Positions 32,201-40,827 of a stretch of 64,000 nt of DNA are shown one piece after another. The translations under genes and the position numbers were made by a program. Below the pieces are notes generated by a model that did not search any database, was not told where the DNA came from, and was given only the letters and a program-made list of their open reading frames with translations. Origin of the DNA: JACDCY01 sp964350145 (GTDB taxonomy: Bacteria > Gemmatimonadota > Gemmatimonadetes > Gemmatimonadales > Gemmatimonadaceae). The stretch lies in NCBI GenBank assembly GCA_964350145.1, contig CAYGJL010000002.1, positions 1-64,000 of the forward strand, read 5' to 3'. Every line of letters begins with the position of its first letter. The stretch's first letter is position 1.

Positions 32201-33043
32201 TCACCCGCCGGTCTCGTCCCCCTGCTCCTCTCCATGCCGGGACGCGGGATGCTGACCAGTGTACGACCCGAACTCCATCTCCTCCTCCCGGTCCAGCTCC
32301 GCGTTCTCCCGGTCGATCGCCTCGCGCTCCGCGCGATACCGGTTGTACCACTCGCGCGTGACCTCGCCGGCCAGCTCGCGGTTGCCGAGGCCGAACGATA
32401 GCGCCAGCGCCAGCGACACCGCGCCGAACAGCAATGCGAACGCCGTCGTGACGATCTCCGTCGCGATCCCCAGCTCCTGCAGCGCCATGAACACCGCGAG
32501 CAGCACTACTCCGGCCTTGCCGACCCGCGCGAGCGTCGGGCCGCCGTGCAGTCCACCGGCCGACGCCATGATCAGTCCGCCGACGAAGCTGCCGAGCACG
32601 ATGCCGATGATGATGATCGCGATCGCCGCGATCACGCTCGGGATGTAGCTCACGAGCTGCGAGAACACGTTCGCCAGCGACTCGAGGCCGAGCGCGTTCG
32701 CGGCCACGAGCATCCCCAGGAACATGATGAACCAGAACACCACGTTCGCCGTGACGCGCGTCGGGTTGAGATGCGAGCCCGACCGCTCCACCGCCTGCAT
32801 CACGCCGCCGCGCTCGAGCATGCGGTTGAAGCGGATCTTTCGCAGCAGCCGCTCGACTCCCTTCTCCGCCAGCCGCGCGAGCAGGTACGTCGCGAAGAGA
32901 ATGACCAGCGCGCCGAACATCGCGGGCACGTACTGGTACAGCTGCTCCAGGCTGTAGCGCAGCCGCTCGCCGAAGCCCGCCGGCTCGATGTCGGGGAGTT
33001 GGCTGGGGAAGGTGTCGGTTAGCTGCGCGAAGAAACGTTGCAT
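32201..33043 (-). CDS. Membrane protein with conserved TM-helix repeats, mechanosensitive-channel-like
   Basis: A 280-residue protein with about four to five membrane segments: near residues 40-58 (VPAMFGALVILFATYLL), 95-120, 130-160 (two close helices rich in Ile and Gly), 172-190 and 195-215. The pattern resembles the conserved TM-helix repeat proteins related to small mechanosensitive channels (CmpX-like), including the NPTRVTANVVFWFIMFLGML element and the Gly-rich SFGLGNRELAGEV turn. The C-terminus is a charged cytosolic tail with many Glu/Arg. It lacks a full MscS beta-domain, so channel activity is an inference. ATG start at 33043. Confidence 0.72.
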   Translation of the reverse strand: MQRFFAQLTDTFPSQLPDIEPAGFGERLRYSLEQLYQYVPAMFGALVILFATYLLARLAEKGVERLLRKIRFNRMLERGGVMQAVERSGSHLNPTRVTANVVFWFIMFLGMLVAANALGLESLANVFSQLVSYIPSVIAAIAIIIIGIVLGSFVGGLIMASAGGLHGGPTLARVGKAGVVLLAVFMALQELGIATEIVTTAFALLFGAVSLALALSFGLGNRELAGEVTREWYNRYRAEREAIDRENAELDREEEMEFGSYTGQHPASRHGEEQGDETGG

Positions 33044-33065
33044 GGTTCTATGAAATTACCACTTG

Positions 33066-33159
33066 TTGGTGACTAGTGACTTGTGACTAGTGACTAGTAA
33101 CTACGAAAAAAGAGCCGTTGCGGTTACTAGTCACCAGTCACTAATCACTAGTCACCTAG
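33066..33159. repeat. Inverted pair of 7-bp arrays (GTGACTA family)
   Basis: The left arm 33066-33103 and the right arm 33122-33159 are complementary, with a short A-rich spacer of 18 bases. The right arm supplies the TAG stop of the zinc-ribbon gene. Confidence 0.85.
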
Positions 33160-33395
33160 TTTCGAGTGCCCCGCTTCAGATCGAACAACGCGCTTCTCTT
33201 GCACCCCGGACAGATCAGCCACTCCCGCCGCCGGGCGTAGCCGAGCCCGAACGACCCCCCGCCGATCGGCCGCCGGGTCAGGCGGGCGCCGCAGCGTGGG
33301 CAGTCGGGCGGGTGCTCGCCCGACCATGCGCGGCGGATGGCGTCCACCTCCGCTGTGGTGTACTGGGCCTCGTCTCCCGCGTGCTCTTCATTCAT
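33156..33395 (-). CDS. Small zinc-ribbon protein
   Basis: A 79-residue protein from the ATG at 33395. Two CxxC pairs are visible, CPRCGARL and CPGCKRSALF, separated by about 30 residues; together they make a four-Cys zinc ribbon. Its start overlaps the stop of the upstream dehydrogenase gene by eight bases, so the two are coupled. A longer frame upstream is rejected because it only retraces the dehydrogenase gene in another frame. The role is unknown; zinc ribbons of this size often bind nucleic acid or protein partners. Confidence 0.7.
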   Translation of the reverse strand: MNEEHAGDEAQYTTAEVDAIRRAWSGEHPPDCPRCGARLTRRPIGGGSFGLGYARRREWLICPGCKRSALFDLKRGTRN

Positions 33396-34434
33396 TAGAG
33401 ATGCGCACCACGACCTTGCCGAACTGGCCGGCCGTCTGGAGCCGCTCGAACCCCGCGCGTCCATCCTCCAGATCGAACACGCTGTCCACCGGTGGCAGCA
33501 GCCGTCCCTGCCCCAGCTCGCCGACGATCGCGTCGAACTCGGCGTCGTTGCCCATGGTGGAGCCGAGGATCGTCCACTGGTTCCAGAACAACTTACGCAC
33601 GTCGGTCTCGACCTTCGGCCCCGAGGTCGCGCCGCACGTCACGAGCCGCCCCGCCTTGGCCAGCGAGGCGAGCGACTTCTCCCAGGTCGCGGGCCCGACG
33701 TCGTCCACCACCACGTCCACGCCGCGCTTGCCCGTCCGCGCGCGGACTTCGGCCGCGACGTCCACCGTCGCGTGGTTGAAAGTCTCGTCCGCGCCGAGCC
33801 CGCGCGCGCGAGCCAGTTTTTCGTCGCTGCTCGACGTCACCCACACCGTCGCACCGCGCAGCTTGGCGATCTGCAGCGCGGCGATCGCGACGCCCCCGCC
33901 GATCCCCCAGATGAGCACGGTCTCGCCGGCCTGGACCTGCGCCCGCGACACGATCATGCGCCAGGCCGTGAGCGTCGCGAGCGTGAACGCCGCGGCCGTG
34001 TCCGGCTTCGTGCCCTCAGGGATCGCGCGCACGTTGCTGGCGGGTACGATCACGTATTCCGCGAGCGTTCCGGGATAGTGCTCGCCGAGCAGCCCGAACT
34101 TCACGCATAGCGATTGCTCGCCGCGCAGGCAGTACTCGCAGCGGCGACAGCTGATGCCCGGGTTGATCACGACGTAATCGCCGATCCGAACGGGTGCGTC
34201 CGCCGTATCCGTGCCGAGTTTGTCCAGCACGCCGCACGCGTCCGCGCCGAGCGTCCACGGCGGCCGGATCGTGATGCCCGGCAGCCCGCTGAGCATCCAG
34301 ATGTCGAGATGGTTCAAAGCGGCCGCGCGAACGCGGACACGCACCTGCCCCGGCCCGGGCTCGGGCACCGGCAGGTCCGTGCGGTACTCGAGCGAATCGA
34401 GCCCGCCGTGAGTGGATATCGTGAGTGCTCGCAC
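33388..34434 (-). CDS. Zinc-binding alcohol dehydrogenase / quinone reductase-family (MDR) protein
   Basis: 348 residues from the GTG at 34434; the frame stays open upstream, but that part is antisense to the E2 gene. MDR fold: the structural-zinc cysteines are C96, C99, C102 and C110, the catalytic-domain segment is AALNHLDIWM and the cofactor loop is WGIGGGVAIAALQIAK. The position normally held by the catalytic-zinc cysteine is Asn (ALNHLD), as in the quinone-oxidoreductase-like branch of the family, so a classical alcohol dehydrogenase reaction is doubtful. It is divergent from the E2 gene with a 7-bp array in the spacer and coupled to the zinc-ribbon gene. Confidence 0.87.
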   Translation of the reverse strand: MRALTISTHGGLDSLEYRTDLPVPEPGPGQVRVRVRAAALNHLDIWMLSGLPGITIRPPWTLGADACGVLDKLGTDTADAPVRIGDYVVINPGISCRRCEYCLRGEQSLCVKFGLLGEHYPGTLAEYVIVPASNVRAIPEGTKPDTAAAFTLATLTAWRMIVSRAQVQAGETVLIWGIGGGVAIAALQIAKLRGATVWVTSSSDEKLARARGLGADETFNHATVDVAAEVRARTGKRGVDVVVDDVGPATWEKSLASLAKAGRLVTCGATSGPKVETDVRKLFWNQWTILGSTMGNDAEFDAIVGELGQGRLLPPVDSVFDLEDGRAGFERLQTAGQFGKVVVRISNE

Positions 34435-34463
34435 TTTGCTTGCGGCTATATTTTGAAACGAAG

Positions 34464-34491
34464 CTGTTGGCTGTTGGCTATTGGCTGTTGG
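34464..34491. repeat. 7-bp tandem array (CTGTTGG family)
   Basis: Four units in a row: CTGTTGG, CTGTTGG, CTATTGG, CTGTTGG. It lies in the 109-base divergent spacer between the dehydrogenase (34434) and E2 (34544) starts. Confidence 0.85.
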
Positions 34492-34543
34492 CTCTGTGAA
34501 GTTTACGGCCCTCTCCGATTTCCCGCACTCCGGCACAGACCGC

Positions 34544-35878
34544 ATGATCTCGCTCAAAGTCCCGCCGCTCGGCGAATCCATCGTAGAAGCGACCGTGTCG
34601 CGCTGGATCAAGCAGGAAGGCGAGGCCGTCGCCGCTGGGGACACCGTGGTGGAGCTGGAGACGGACAAGATCACCGTCGAGGTGCCCGCGCTGAAGGCGG
34701 GCGTCGTCACGCGCCACGCCAAGAAGGAAGGCGATGTCGTGAAGGTGGACGAAGTGTTGGGCGAGATAGACGACACGAAGACCGAGGGCGCCGCGCCCGC
34801 TGCCGCGGCGCCGAAAGCGGAGCCGAAAGCCGAATCGCCGGCCCCTCCTACATCCGCGCCGGATCAGGCGACCAAGCCTGCTTCCGCGACTCCCGAAGTG
34901 AAATCCTCGCCCGCCGCGCGCAAAGTAGCGGCCGAGTCCGGGGTCGACATCAGTGCGGTTCAAGGAACGGGGCGCGGCGGCGTCGTGAGCAAGCCCGATA
35001 TACTCGCTGCTGCGCAGTCCGGCGCGGCTGGTACCAAGCCTGACGGCCGGCCCGATGCCGGGTCGACGCAGCCGGCGTCTTCGGCGACCAAGGCGGCTGC
35101 TCCGCAGTCGCCGCCGGGAGCCAAGCTAGCCGGCGCAGTCGACCCGGATCGGGCCGGCCCCGCACAAACGCCAGCCACGGGGGCCCGCGAGACTCGCGAA
35201 AAGATGTCCACGCGGCGCAAACGAATTGCCGACCATCTGCTCGAGAGCCAGCACTCGACCGCGCACCTGACCACGTTCAACGAGATAGACATGACCGCCG
35301 TCATGTCGCTGCGCGACCGGCTCAAGGAGCGCACCGAGAAAGAGCACGGCGTCAAGCTCTCGTTCATGCCGTTCTTCGTGAAGGCCGCGTGCCTCGCGCT
35401 CAAGAGCTTCCCGAACATCAACGCGCAGGTGGACGGCGATTCCGTTGTCTACAAGCATTACGTCCACATGGGGATCGCGGTCGCCTCCGACCAGGGACTC
35501 GTCGTCCCCAACGTGAAGGACGCGGACCGTAAGGGGATGATCCAGATCGCGCGCGACATCGCCGACGTGGCCAAGCGCGCGCGCGACGGCAAGCTGACGA
35601 TGGACGACCTCACCGGCGGGACGTTCACCCTCACCAACGGCGGCGTGTTCGGCTCGCTGGTGTCCACGCCGATCATCAACTACCCGCAGGTGGGCATCCT
35701 CGGCCTGCACAAGATCCAGGACCGCCCCGTCGTGGTAGACGGCAAGATCGAAGCGCGACCGATGATGTACGTCGCGCTGTCGTACGACCACAGGATCGTG
35801 GACGGGCAGCACTCGGTGCTGTTCCTCGTGCGGCTGAAGGAGCTGTTGGAAGACCCCGCGGCGATGCTGGTGGACTGA
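34544..35878 (+). CDS. sucB: Dihydrolipoyllysine succinyltransferase, E2 of 2-oxoacid dehydrogenase
   Basis: 444 residues from the ATG at 34544, where the lipoyl domain begins (ISLKVPPLGESIVEATVSRW); an upstream in-frame ATG would add 21 unlikely residues. The lipoylated lysine is K42 in ELETDKITVEV. An Ala/Pro-rich linker, a peripheral-subunit-binding domain (SPAARKVAAESGVDISAVQG), a second linker and the acyltransferase domain follow. The active site is H416 and D420 in YDHRIVDG. The PPLGESI start and catalytic domain fit the succinyltransferase branch. It transfers the acyl group to CoA in the TCA cycle. E3 follows two genes downstream; E1 is not in the window. Confidence 0.93.
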   Translation: MISLKVPPLGESIVEATVSRWIKQEGEAVAAGDTVVELETDKITVEVPALKAGVVTRHAKKEGDVVKVDEVLGEIDDTKTEGAAPAAAAPKAEPKAESPAPPTSAPDQATKPASATPEVKSSPAARKVAAESGVDISAVQGTGRGGVVSKPDILAAAQSGAAGTKPDGRPDAGSTQPASSATKAAAPQSPPGAKLAGAVDPDRAGPAQTPATGARETREKMSTRRKRIADHLLESQHSTAHLTTFNEIDMTAVMSLRDRLKERTEKEHGVKLSFMPFFVKAACLALKSFPNINAQVDGDSVVYKHYVHMGIAVASDQGLVVPNVKDADRKGMIQIARDIADVAKRARDGKLTMDDLTGGTFTLTNGGVFGSLVSTPIINYPQVGILGLHKIQDRPVVVDGKIEARPMMYVALSYDHRIVDGQHSVLFLVRLKELLEDPAAMLVD

Positions 35879-35904
35879 GACAAGAACTCCCACACGAGGT
35901 TCCA

Positions 35905-36372
35905 ATGCGAAGATTGATCCTTGCTGCACTCGTCCTTGCCGCGTGCGCCAAAGCCGACGACGCCGCGGTGGACACCACCGCCGCGGCCGCCGAGCCCGCG
36001 GCACCCGCGATGACGCCCGTCCAGGCGATGTACGCCGGCACGTGGCAGGGCCGCTCGTACCGCGCCGGCGTGGCGCCGTCCGACACCGGCTCGAAGTGGG
36101 TGATGACATTCACCGTCGCCGACACGAGCCTGACCGGCACCCTCCGCTTCGACGGCCAGACCACGGACATCCCGATCCACGTGGACGAGATGAGCAGCAC
36201 CGGGATGCGGACCACTGTCGGCCCGTACGCGAGCCCGACGGTGGGGAACGTCGAAGTGACGACGACGACCGACGGGCGAATTCAGGGCGACTCGCTGTTC
36301 GGATCTTTCGTGGCGTCGCCGACGACGGGCGACCGATTTAGCGGACGCTTCGCCGCGAAGCGTGCGCAGTAG
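35905..36372 (+). CDS. Small lipoprotein of unknown function
   Basis: A 155-residue protein starting MRRLILAALVLAACAK, a short lipoprotein signal with LAAC lipobox (C14). An Ala/Thr-rich linker and a compact domain of about 110 residues follow. The domain contains TWQGRSYRAG, VMTFTVADTSLTGTLRFDG and a C-terminal FSGRFAAKRAQ, a pattern of a small beta-sandwich or barrel. No known family is recognised. It lies between the E2 and E3 genes on the same strand, 26 bases after E2, so it is probably co-transcribed, which is odd for a secreted protein in a TCA-cycle operon. Confidence 0.7.
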   Translation: MRRLILAALVLAACAKADDAAVDTTAAAAEPAAPAMTPVQAMYAGTWQGRSYRAGVAPSDTGSKWVMTFTVADTSLTGTLRFDGQTTDIPIHVDEMSSTGMRTTVGPYASPTVGNVEVTTTTDGRIQGDSLFGSFVASPTTGDRFSGRFAAKRAQ

Positions 36373-36392
36373 CGAGCCGGCCAACTAGCTCC

Positions 36393-36492
36393 GGGCGGGG
36401 ACCGGGCCGGGGGCAACTCCGAAGCACCGTCTTAGCGCGAGCGCAGCGAGCGCGTAGGTGCGAGGACGTTGCCACCGGCCCGGTCCCCGCCC
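36393..36492. repeat. Covarying hairpin element, copy 2
   Basis: Outer arms starting GGGCGGGGACCGGG at 36393 and ending CCCGGTCCCCGCCC at 36492 are complementary. The core carries GCACC paired to GGTGC where copy 1 has GCGCC and GGCGC, a compensatory change. It starts 21 bases after the stop of the small lipoprotein gene. Confidence 0.8.
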
Positions 36493-36495
36493 CTC

Positions 36496-36516
36496 GCAGT
36501 TGGCAGTTGCCGTTAG
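36496..36516. repeat. Short 7-bp array (GCAGTTG family)
   Basis: Two exact units GCAGTTG and a third degenerate one (CCGTTAG) lie directly after the hairpin element and about ten bases upstream of the lpdA start. Confidence 0.55.
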
Positions 36517-36525
36517 CTTTTCTAA

Positions 36526-37950
36526 ATGGCGAACCCTGATAACCCAACGGGACCGACTGCCGTCGACGTAGTCATCATCGGCGGCGGCCCCGGCGGCTAC
36601 GTCGCCGCGATCCGCGCCGCGCAGCTCGGCCTCTCCACCGTCTGCGTCGAACAGGCCAGGACGCTCGGCGGTACGTGCGTCAACATCGGCTGCATTCCGT
36701 CTAAGGCGCTGCTGACTTCGTCCGAGCACTACGAGTTCGCGCGGCTGCACGCCGCCGCGCACGGCGTGAAGACTTCCGGCGTCGAGCTGGATCTCACCAC
36801 CATGCTCAAGCGCAAGGACGAGGTCGTCACGCAGAACACGAAGGGAATCGAGTTTCTCTTCCGGAAGAACAAAATCACCTGGGCGAAGGGGCGCGGCACG
36901 CTCAAGGCCGGCAACGTCGTGGATGTCGCGGGCGATGACGGCAAGACCACCAGCTACCAGGCGAAGCACGTGATCATCGCGACGGGATCCGTTCCCGTCG
37001 AGTTGCCCTTCCTCAAGTTCGACGAAGACCGCGTGCTGTCGAACGACGGCGCGCTGCGGATCCCGGAAGTGCCGAAGCACCTCGTCGTCATCGGCGGCGG
37101 TATCATCGGGCTCGAGCTCGGCTCCGTGTGGCGCCGGCTCGGCGCGAAGGTCACGGTCGTCGAGCTGACACCGACGATTCTCCCGGGCACGGACCTCGAG
37201 GTGGTGAAAGAGGCCGACAAGATCTTCCGCAAGCAGGGGCTCGACCTGCGCGTCGGCACCAAGGTCACCGGCGCACGCGTCGAGAAGGACCGCGTGCTCG
37301 TGGACATTGATGCGAACGGCAAGACCGAGACGCTCGAAGCGGACCGCGTGCTCGTCTCCGTCGGACGCAAGCCGTCGCTCCAGGGGATCGACGCGAAAGC
37401 ACTCGGACTAAACGTGGGCCAGCGCGGTGAGCTGGTGGTGGACGCCCAGCTCCGCACCAATCTTCCGAACGTGTACGCCATCGGCGACGCCGTGGGCGGC
37501 AAGCTGCTCGCGCACAAAGCCGAGGAAGAGGGTGTCGTGGCGGCGGAGGTGATCGCCGGTCACAAGGCGCGGATGGATTACCGGTCCATGCCCGCCGTGG
37601 TGTACACCTGGCCCGAGATCGCGACGGTCGGGGTATCCGAGCAGGAAGTGAAGGAGAGCGGCCGCAAGTTCAAGGTCGGCAAGTTTCCCTTCTCCGCCAA
37701 CGGCCGCGCGCGCAGCATGAACGAGACGAGCGGCTTCGTGAAGTTCATCGCCGACGCGGACACCGACGAGCTGCTCGGCTGCCACATCATCGGCGCGAAC
37801 GCGTCCGAGCTGATCCAGGAAGTGGTGCTGGCGTTCGAGTACCGCGGATCCTCCGAGGACATTGGCATCACGGTGCATTCACACCCGACGCTGTCGGAGG
37901 TCGTCAAGGAAGCCGCGCTTAGTGTGCTCGGGCGATCGATTCACATTTGA
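36526..37950 (+). CDS. lpdA: Dihydrolipoyl dehydrogenase (E3)
   Basis: A 474-residue flavoprotein disulfide reductase. The FAD-binding motif GGGPGGYVAA is at residues 19-28, the redox-active pair is C51 and C56 in GGTCVNIGCIPSK, a second nucleotide motif (VIGGGIIGLELGSVW) binds NAD, and the C-terminal catalytic His-Glu pair is H453 and E458 in HPTLSE. It reoxidises lipoamide on E2 with NAD as acceptor. The E2-lipoprotein-E3 order suggests one transcript, although a hairpin element lies just before this gene. ATG start at 36526. Confidence 0.95.
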   Translation: MANPDNPTGPTAVDVVIIGGGPGGYVAAIRAAQLGLSTVCVEQARTLGGTCVNIGCIPSKALLTSSEHYEFARLHAAAHGVKTSGVELDLTTMLKRKDEVVTQNTKGIEFLFRKNKITWAKGRGTLKAGNVVDVAGDDGKTTSYQAKHVIIATGSVPVELPFLKFDEDRVLSNDGALRIPEVPKHLVVIGGGIIGLELGSVWRRLGAKVTVVELTPTILPGTDLEVVKEADKIFRKQGLDLRVGTKVTGARVEKDRVLVDIDANGKTETLEADRVLVSVGRKPSLQGIDAKALGLNVGQRGELVVDAQLRTNLPNVYAIGDAVGGKLLAHKAEEEGVVAAEVIAGHKARMDYRSMPAVVYTWPEIATVGVSEQEVKESGRKFKVGKFPFSANGRARSMNETSGFVKFIADADTDELLGCHIIGANASELIQEVVLAFEYRGSSEDIGITVHSHPTLSEVVKEAALSVLGRSIHI

Positions 37951-37956
37951 AAGGCC

Positions 37957-37991
37957 CTGCGTCCTGCGTCCTGCGTCCTGCGTCCTGGCGA
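37957..37991. repeat. 7-bp tandem array (CTGCGTC family)
   Basis: Four perfect consecutive units CTGCGTC (37957-37984) and one degenerate unit (CTGGCGA). It sits between the lpdA stop and the ATG of the next gene. Confidence 0.9.
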
Positions 37992-37997
37992 CTCGCG

Positions 37998-38465
37998 ATG
38001 AGTGAGCGGGCGTTGAGCGCGGCCGACATACCCGCCGCGGCTGAGCTGCTGGCGTGTGATCCGTGCTGGGCGGACAACGGCCAGCGCCCCAGCTGGGTGC
38101 TCGATACGATCGCGGGGAATTCCGGCAGCGAGCATTCCGCGCTCGGCTCATTCGCCGGCGACGAGATGAAGGCGTTCGTGTCGTTCAACTTCGTCGCCGG
38201 CGCCGACCGTACCGGCGCGATCTCGTGCATCGCGCGCGCGGACGAAGCCAGCGGGATCGCCGCGCTCTCGGCCGCGGTCAGGGAGCTCTCGGCCGGCGGT
38301 GCCCGGCTGATCGTCGCCGAGCTTCCCGATCTGCCCGTGATGAAGAGCTACGCCGAGTTGCTCACGCTCGGCGGGTTCACCGACGAGGCAAGCGTGAACG
38401 ACTACTACTTCGATGGCGTAGCCATGCGCGTTCTCGTCGCGAGACTCGCACAGGAACACGTGTAA
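37998..38465 (+). CDS. GNAT-like acetyltransferase, divergent
   Basis: 155 residues from the ATG at 37998; an in-frame TTG upstream would force translation through the CTGCGTC repeat. The order of elements resembles a GNAT fold: ERALSAADIPAAAELLACD as first strand and helix, ISCIARADEASGIAALSAAV as the central helix, RLIVAELPDL and YAELLTLGGFTDEA near the end. A classical QxxGxG acetyl-CoA motif is not obvious, so the enzyme may be degenerate or belong to another family. It follows lpdA closely on the same strand. Confidence 0.6.
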   Translation: MSERALSAADIPAAAELLACDPCWADNGQRPSWVLDTIAGNSGSEHSALGSFAGDEMKAFVSFNFVAGADRTGAISCIARADEASGIAALSAAVRELSAGGARLIVAELPDLPVMKSYAELLTLGGFTDEASVNDYYFDGVAMRVLVARLAQEHV

Positions 38466-38523
38466 GCATTTGCCGCGCGTCCGTCTTCGCAGCCGAAAAA
38501 ATCCAAATCGCCCCCGGCTCGTA

Positions 38524-38558
38524 GCTGGCAGCTTCCCGCTGGCAGCTCGCAGCTTTTC
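38524..38558. repeat. 7-bp tandem array (GCTGGCA family)
   Basis: The units GCTGGCA, GCTTCCC, GCTGGCA, GCTCGCA and GCTTTTC keep an exact 7-base register. It lies in the convergent space between the GNAT-like gene and the hydrolase gene. Confidence 0.7.
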
Positions 38559-38578
38559 AGTTCTATGTGGCAGTTGTT

Positions 38579-39925
38579 TTAGAACCAGCACACCTCGTTG
38601 CGCCCCGCCAAGGGCAGCGGCTCGCGATTCAACCTGAGCTCCACCAGCGTCGTAGTGTACGGATAGAAGAATTTCACTTTCGCGTCGCCGACCAGCGACG
38701 AGAGGTCCAGCTCTCCGTCCCACTTTCCCTCCCGCGACGTCCCACTGGACACGTTCCCGACCTTGTCACTGCCGAAGCCGGTGTAGCCGACGAGCGCCGA
38801 GCCCGACGACGCGATAATCCGGATCCACAGGCTCGTCATGTCCTTCACTCCGAGCTGCGTCAGGTTCACGTGAAAGCAGCGGAGGCTCGCGTCGGCCAGG
38901 TATGTGTGCACGTCCACCGCGAACGGGATCGGCTCCTCGTCGTGCCCGCGGCGCGAGAACAATTGCACGTTGTAGTCGGTGATCGGATCGCCCCGCTCGT
39001 CCACGGCCCGGATCACGAACTGCTGCCATTCGTCCATCCCGCGCCGCGCCGCATCGGCGTCGCGCTCGGCGGTCGCGTGCCATTTGTCGAACTGCTCGGC
39101 GCTCGACACACCGAGCGCGCTGTCCACCATGTCCACGAGCCACCGTCCGGGATCGCTCAGGATCGTCCCGTGATTCTTGCCGGCGACGAAGATCATCGGG
39201 ATGTCCACGTTCGGCCACGGCTCCACGCTCACGCGTCCGGTCGCGCCGATGCGGGCGGGGTCCACCGTGAGGTCGAGCATGATCTTCCGCATGTTGAGCG
39301 CGCAGCCGGCCCAGCGCACGGTACCGTCGCTCCCCGGCGAATTGGCCAGCGCGCCGAGTCCGGTGTAACCGCGGTCGCCGCAGAACACGAAAGCGAACGG
39401 CGTATCGCCGGTCGGCCCGTAGTACGTTTCGCTCCCCAGCATGTCCTGGTGCGCGAGGTCCCACGTGTAGCGACCGCCGAGCTCGAGCCCGTCGAGGATC
39501 CGGTCGCCCGCCTCGAGGAAGTCGGGGCCAGGCTCGCGATTGCCATTAAATAACGCGCCCAGCCAGCTCCGTCCCTTGTGCGCGATCGGCGAGCCGAACG
39601 TCGCGGGCGCGAACGCGACGAGATGCTTGAGCCGGTCGCGCCGCCTGGCGTACGCCGTGAGCCACGAGCGCACGACCAGCATTCCGGTGGAGTGCACGAT
39701 CGCGTCGAACGGCTCGTCCCCGTCGAGCCCCGCGCGCTCGCGCAGCGCCCGGTCGAACCCCTCGGCGATGTCGCGGATCGTCACCTCATTGGTGAGCGAC
39801 CTGTAGTTGCAGACGTGGATCGTGCTCACGTCGTACCCGCGCGCGCCAAGCTCGGCGGACCACTTCCGGAACGCGCCCGAGTCGGCGGAGTAGCCGTGCA
39901 CGAGCACGAGCGGGAGACGGGCCAT
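38579..39925 (-). CDS. Alpha/beta-hydrolase, lipase-like
   Basis: A 448-residue protein. The N-terminal half is an alpha/beta-hydrolase of the lipase type: LPLVLVHGYSADSGAF gives the oxyanion loop, and the nucleophile elbow reads IVHSTGMLVVRSW, with the Ser in H-S-T-G instead of the common G-x-S-x-G. The C-terminal 150 residues are beta-rich (DERGDPITDYNVQLF, VHTYLADASLRCFHVN, LVELRLNREPLPL) and may form a separate sandwich domain. No signal peptide is visible. The substrate is unknown. It follows the PIN toxin-antitoxin module, with two bases between the toxin stop and this start. Confidence 0.75.
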   Translation of the reverse strand: MARLPLVLVHGYSADSGAFRKWSAELGARGYDVSTIHVCNYRSLTNEVTIRDIAEGFDRALRERAGLDGDEPFDAIVHSTGMLVVRSWLTAYARRRDRLKHLVAFAPATFGSPIAHKGRSWLGALFNGNREPGPDFLEAGDRILDGLELGGRYTWDLAHQDMLGSETYYGPTGDTPFAFVFCGDRGYTGLGALANSPGSDGTVRWAGCALNMRKIMLDLTVDPARIGATGRVSVEPWPNVDIPMIFVAGKNHGTILSDPGRWLVDMVDSALGVSSAEQFDKWHATAERDADAARRGMDEWQQFVIRAVDERGDPITDYNVQLFSRRGHDEEPIPFAVDVHTYLADASLRCFHVNLTQLGVKDMTSLWIRIIASSGSALVGYTGFGSDKVGNVSSGTSREGKWDGELDLSSLVGDAKVKFFYPYTTTLVELRLNREPLPLAGRNEVCWF

Positions 39926-39927
39926 CG

Positions 39928-40308
39928 TTATTCGTGGAAGCCGAGTTTACGGGCCACGGCCAACTGCCTCATGTCCAGTGTCAGAAAGATCAGCGTTCCC
40001 GGCTCTCGCGCCAAATACAACGCGCTGGCGAGGTGCCAGCAATCGGCGCCACGCACGTATCCGGCCTCGAGAACTCGCGCGATCTCCGCGTGCAACGGTC
40101 TATCAGGAACTACCCAGCTGATACCCTTGAATAGCGCTGGCGTGGAAGCAGAGCGCTCGCGCAGCATGACGGAATTCAACTCGGCCTCGAGGAGATTCGA
40201 AGCATGGAGCTCGTCAAAGCCACTCAGCCTGCGCTGTACTCTGGCCGCGGCCGGCTCAGCCAGGGCCAGAGCGACGAGACACGACGTATCTACATACCCA
40301 ACCTTCAT
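39928..40308 (-). CDS. PIN-domain toxin (VapC-like), second module
   Basis: A 126-residue PIN domain. Acidic residues in the expected places are D7 in GYVDTSCLVALAL, E41 or E43 in NLLEAELNSV, D89 in RGADCWHLASALYL and D112 in LTLDMRQLAVA. The spacing and the C-terminal TLDMRQLAVARKLG are typical of VapC. Its ATG directly follows the antitoxin TGA with no spacer, so translation is coupled. It should be a Mg-dependent RNase silenced by the upstream antitoxin. The module is intact and unrelated in antitoxin type to the first one at 3483-4120. Confidence 0.88.
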   Translation of the reverse strand: MKVGYVDTSCLVALALAEPAAARVQRRLSGFDELHASNLLEAELNSVMLRERSASTPALFKGISWVVPDRPLHAEIARVLEAGYVRGADCWHLASALYLAREPGTLIFLTLDMRQLAVARKLGFHE

Positions 40309-40581
40309 TCAGTCGCGTTCGTCCAGAAAACGCTTGAGCGCCCCGGGACGCTTCGCAACGGGGCGGATTGGACCTGGACGGCTCGCGGCTGGAACAATGA
40401 CTCCACGTTCCTTCAGTTCCTTCAGGCGTGCGGCGAGTCCTCCTTCTTCTTTGGCCACGGGCCGCAGCTCGGCGACAGGCTCGCCGTGAAGCGTGATGGT
40501 GACGTGGTGGCCCTCCCGGACCTTGCGAACGAGCGCCGAGAGCTTGGCCTTCGCGTCGTACAGGGAGTAGGTGTATTTCAT
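40309..40581 (-). CDS. Phd/YefM-type antitoxin
   Basis: A 90-residue protein starting MKYTYSLYDAKAKLSALVRK, followed by VREGHHVTITLHGEPVAELR, the Phd/YefM fold signature (beta-hairpin and helix, then the repeated hydrophobic GEPVA element). The C-terminal part is basic and Pro-rich (SRPGPIRPVAKRPGALKRFL), suitable for wrapping the toxin. The ATG is at 40581. The palindrome at 40601-40613 lies 20 bases upstream and probably serves as its autoregulatory operator. Confidence 0.87.
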   Translation of the reverse strand: MKYTYSLYDAKAKLSALVRKVREGHHVTITLHGEPVAELRPVAKEEGGLAARLKELKERGVIVPAASRPGPIRPVAKRPGALKRFLDERD

Positions 40582-40600
40582 GCCTCTACGCTACTTCTAT

Positions 40601-40613
40601 CTAGTCAGACTAG
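40601..40613 (-). promoter_or_regulatory. Palindromic operator of the second toxin-antitoxin module
   Basis: CTAGTC (40601-40606) and GACTAG (40608-40613) form a perfect inverted repeat around one base. On the minus strand a TTGACT that resembles a -35 box (40612-40617) overlaps its edge. The sequence resembles the GTGACTA repeat units, so it may also be a repeat remnant. The rest of 40614-40827 holds no gene; the part next to the helicase start is AT-richer and probably carries its promoter. Confidence 0.45.
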
Positions 40614-40827
40614 TCAAGCCCCCGCAAACGGCTCGTCAGGGTGTCCATAAACTCGTCGGGGGAGTCGGGCGAATGGTCGTCGTGAGCCTCACTTGGAGTC
40701 CCCGAGGTCGCAAAAGCACGATCCACGACCGGAAATACGACGGAATCGGACCGATTCGCATTAGTTGGGAAGCAAAACGTCTATCTTCCTTATGTAGGAC
40801 AATTACCTAAGCCCATAAAAACACTAA

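Noticed and set aside
34435..34776. N-terminal extension of the alcohol dehydrogenase
   Set aside because: It is antisense to the E2 gene and the MDR fold begins at the GTG at 34434.
40571..40810. 79-codon plus-strand frame between the antitoxin and the helicase
   Set aside because: It overlaps the antitoxin start and operator, has no domain and an unlikely composition.
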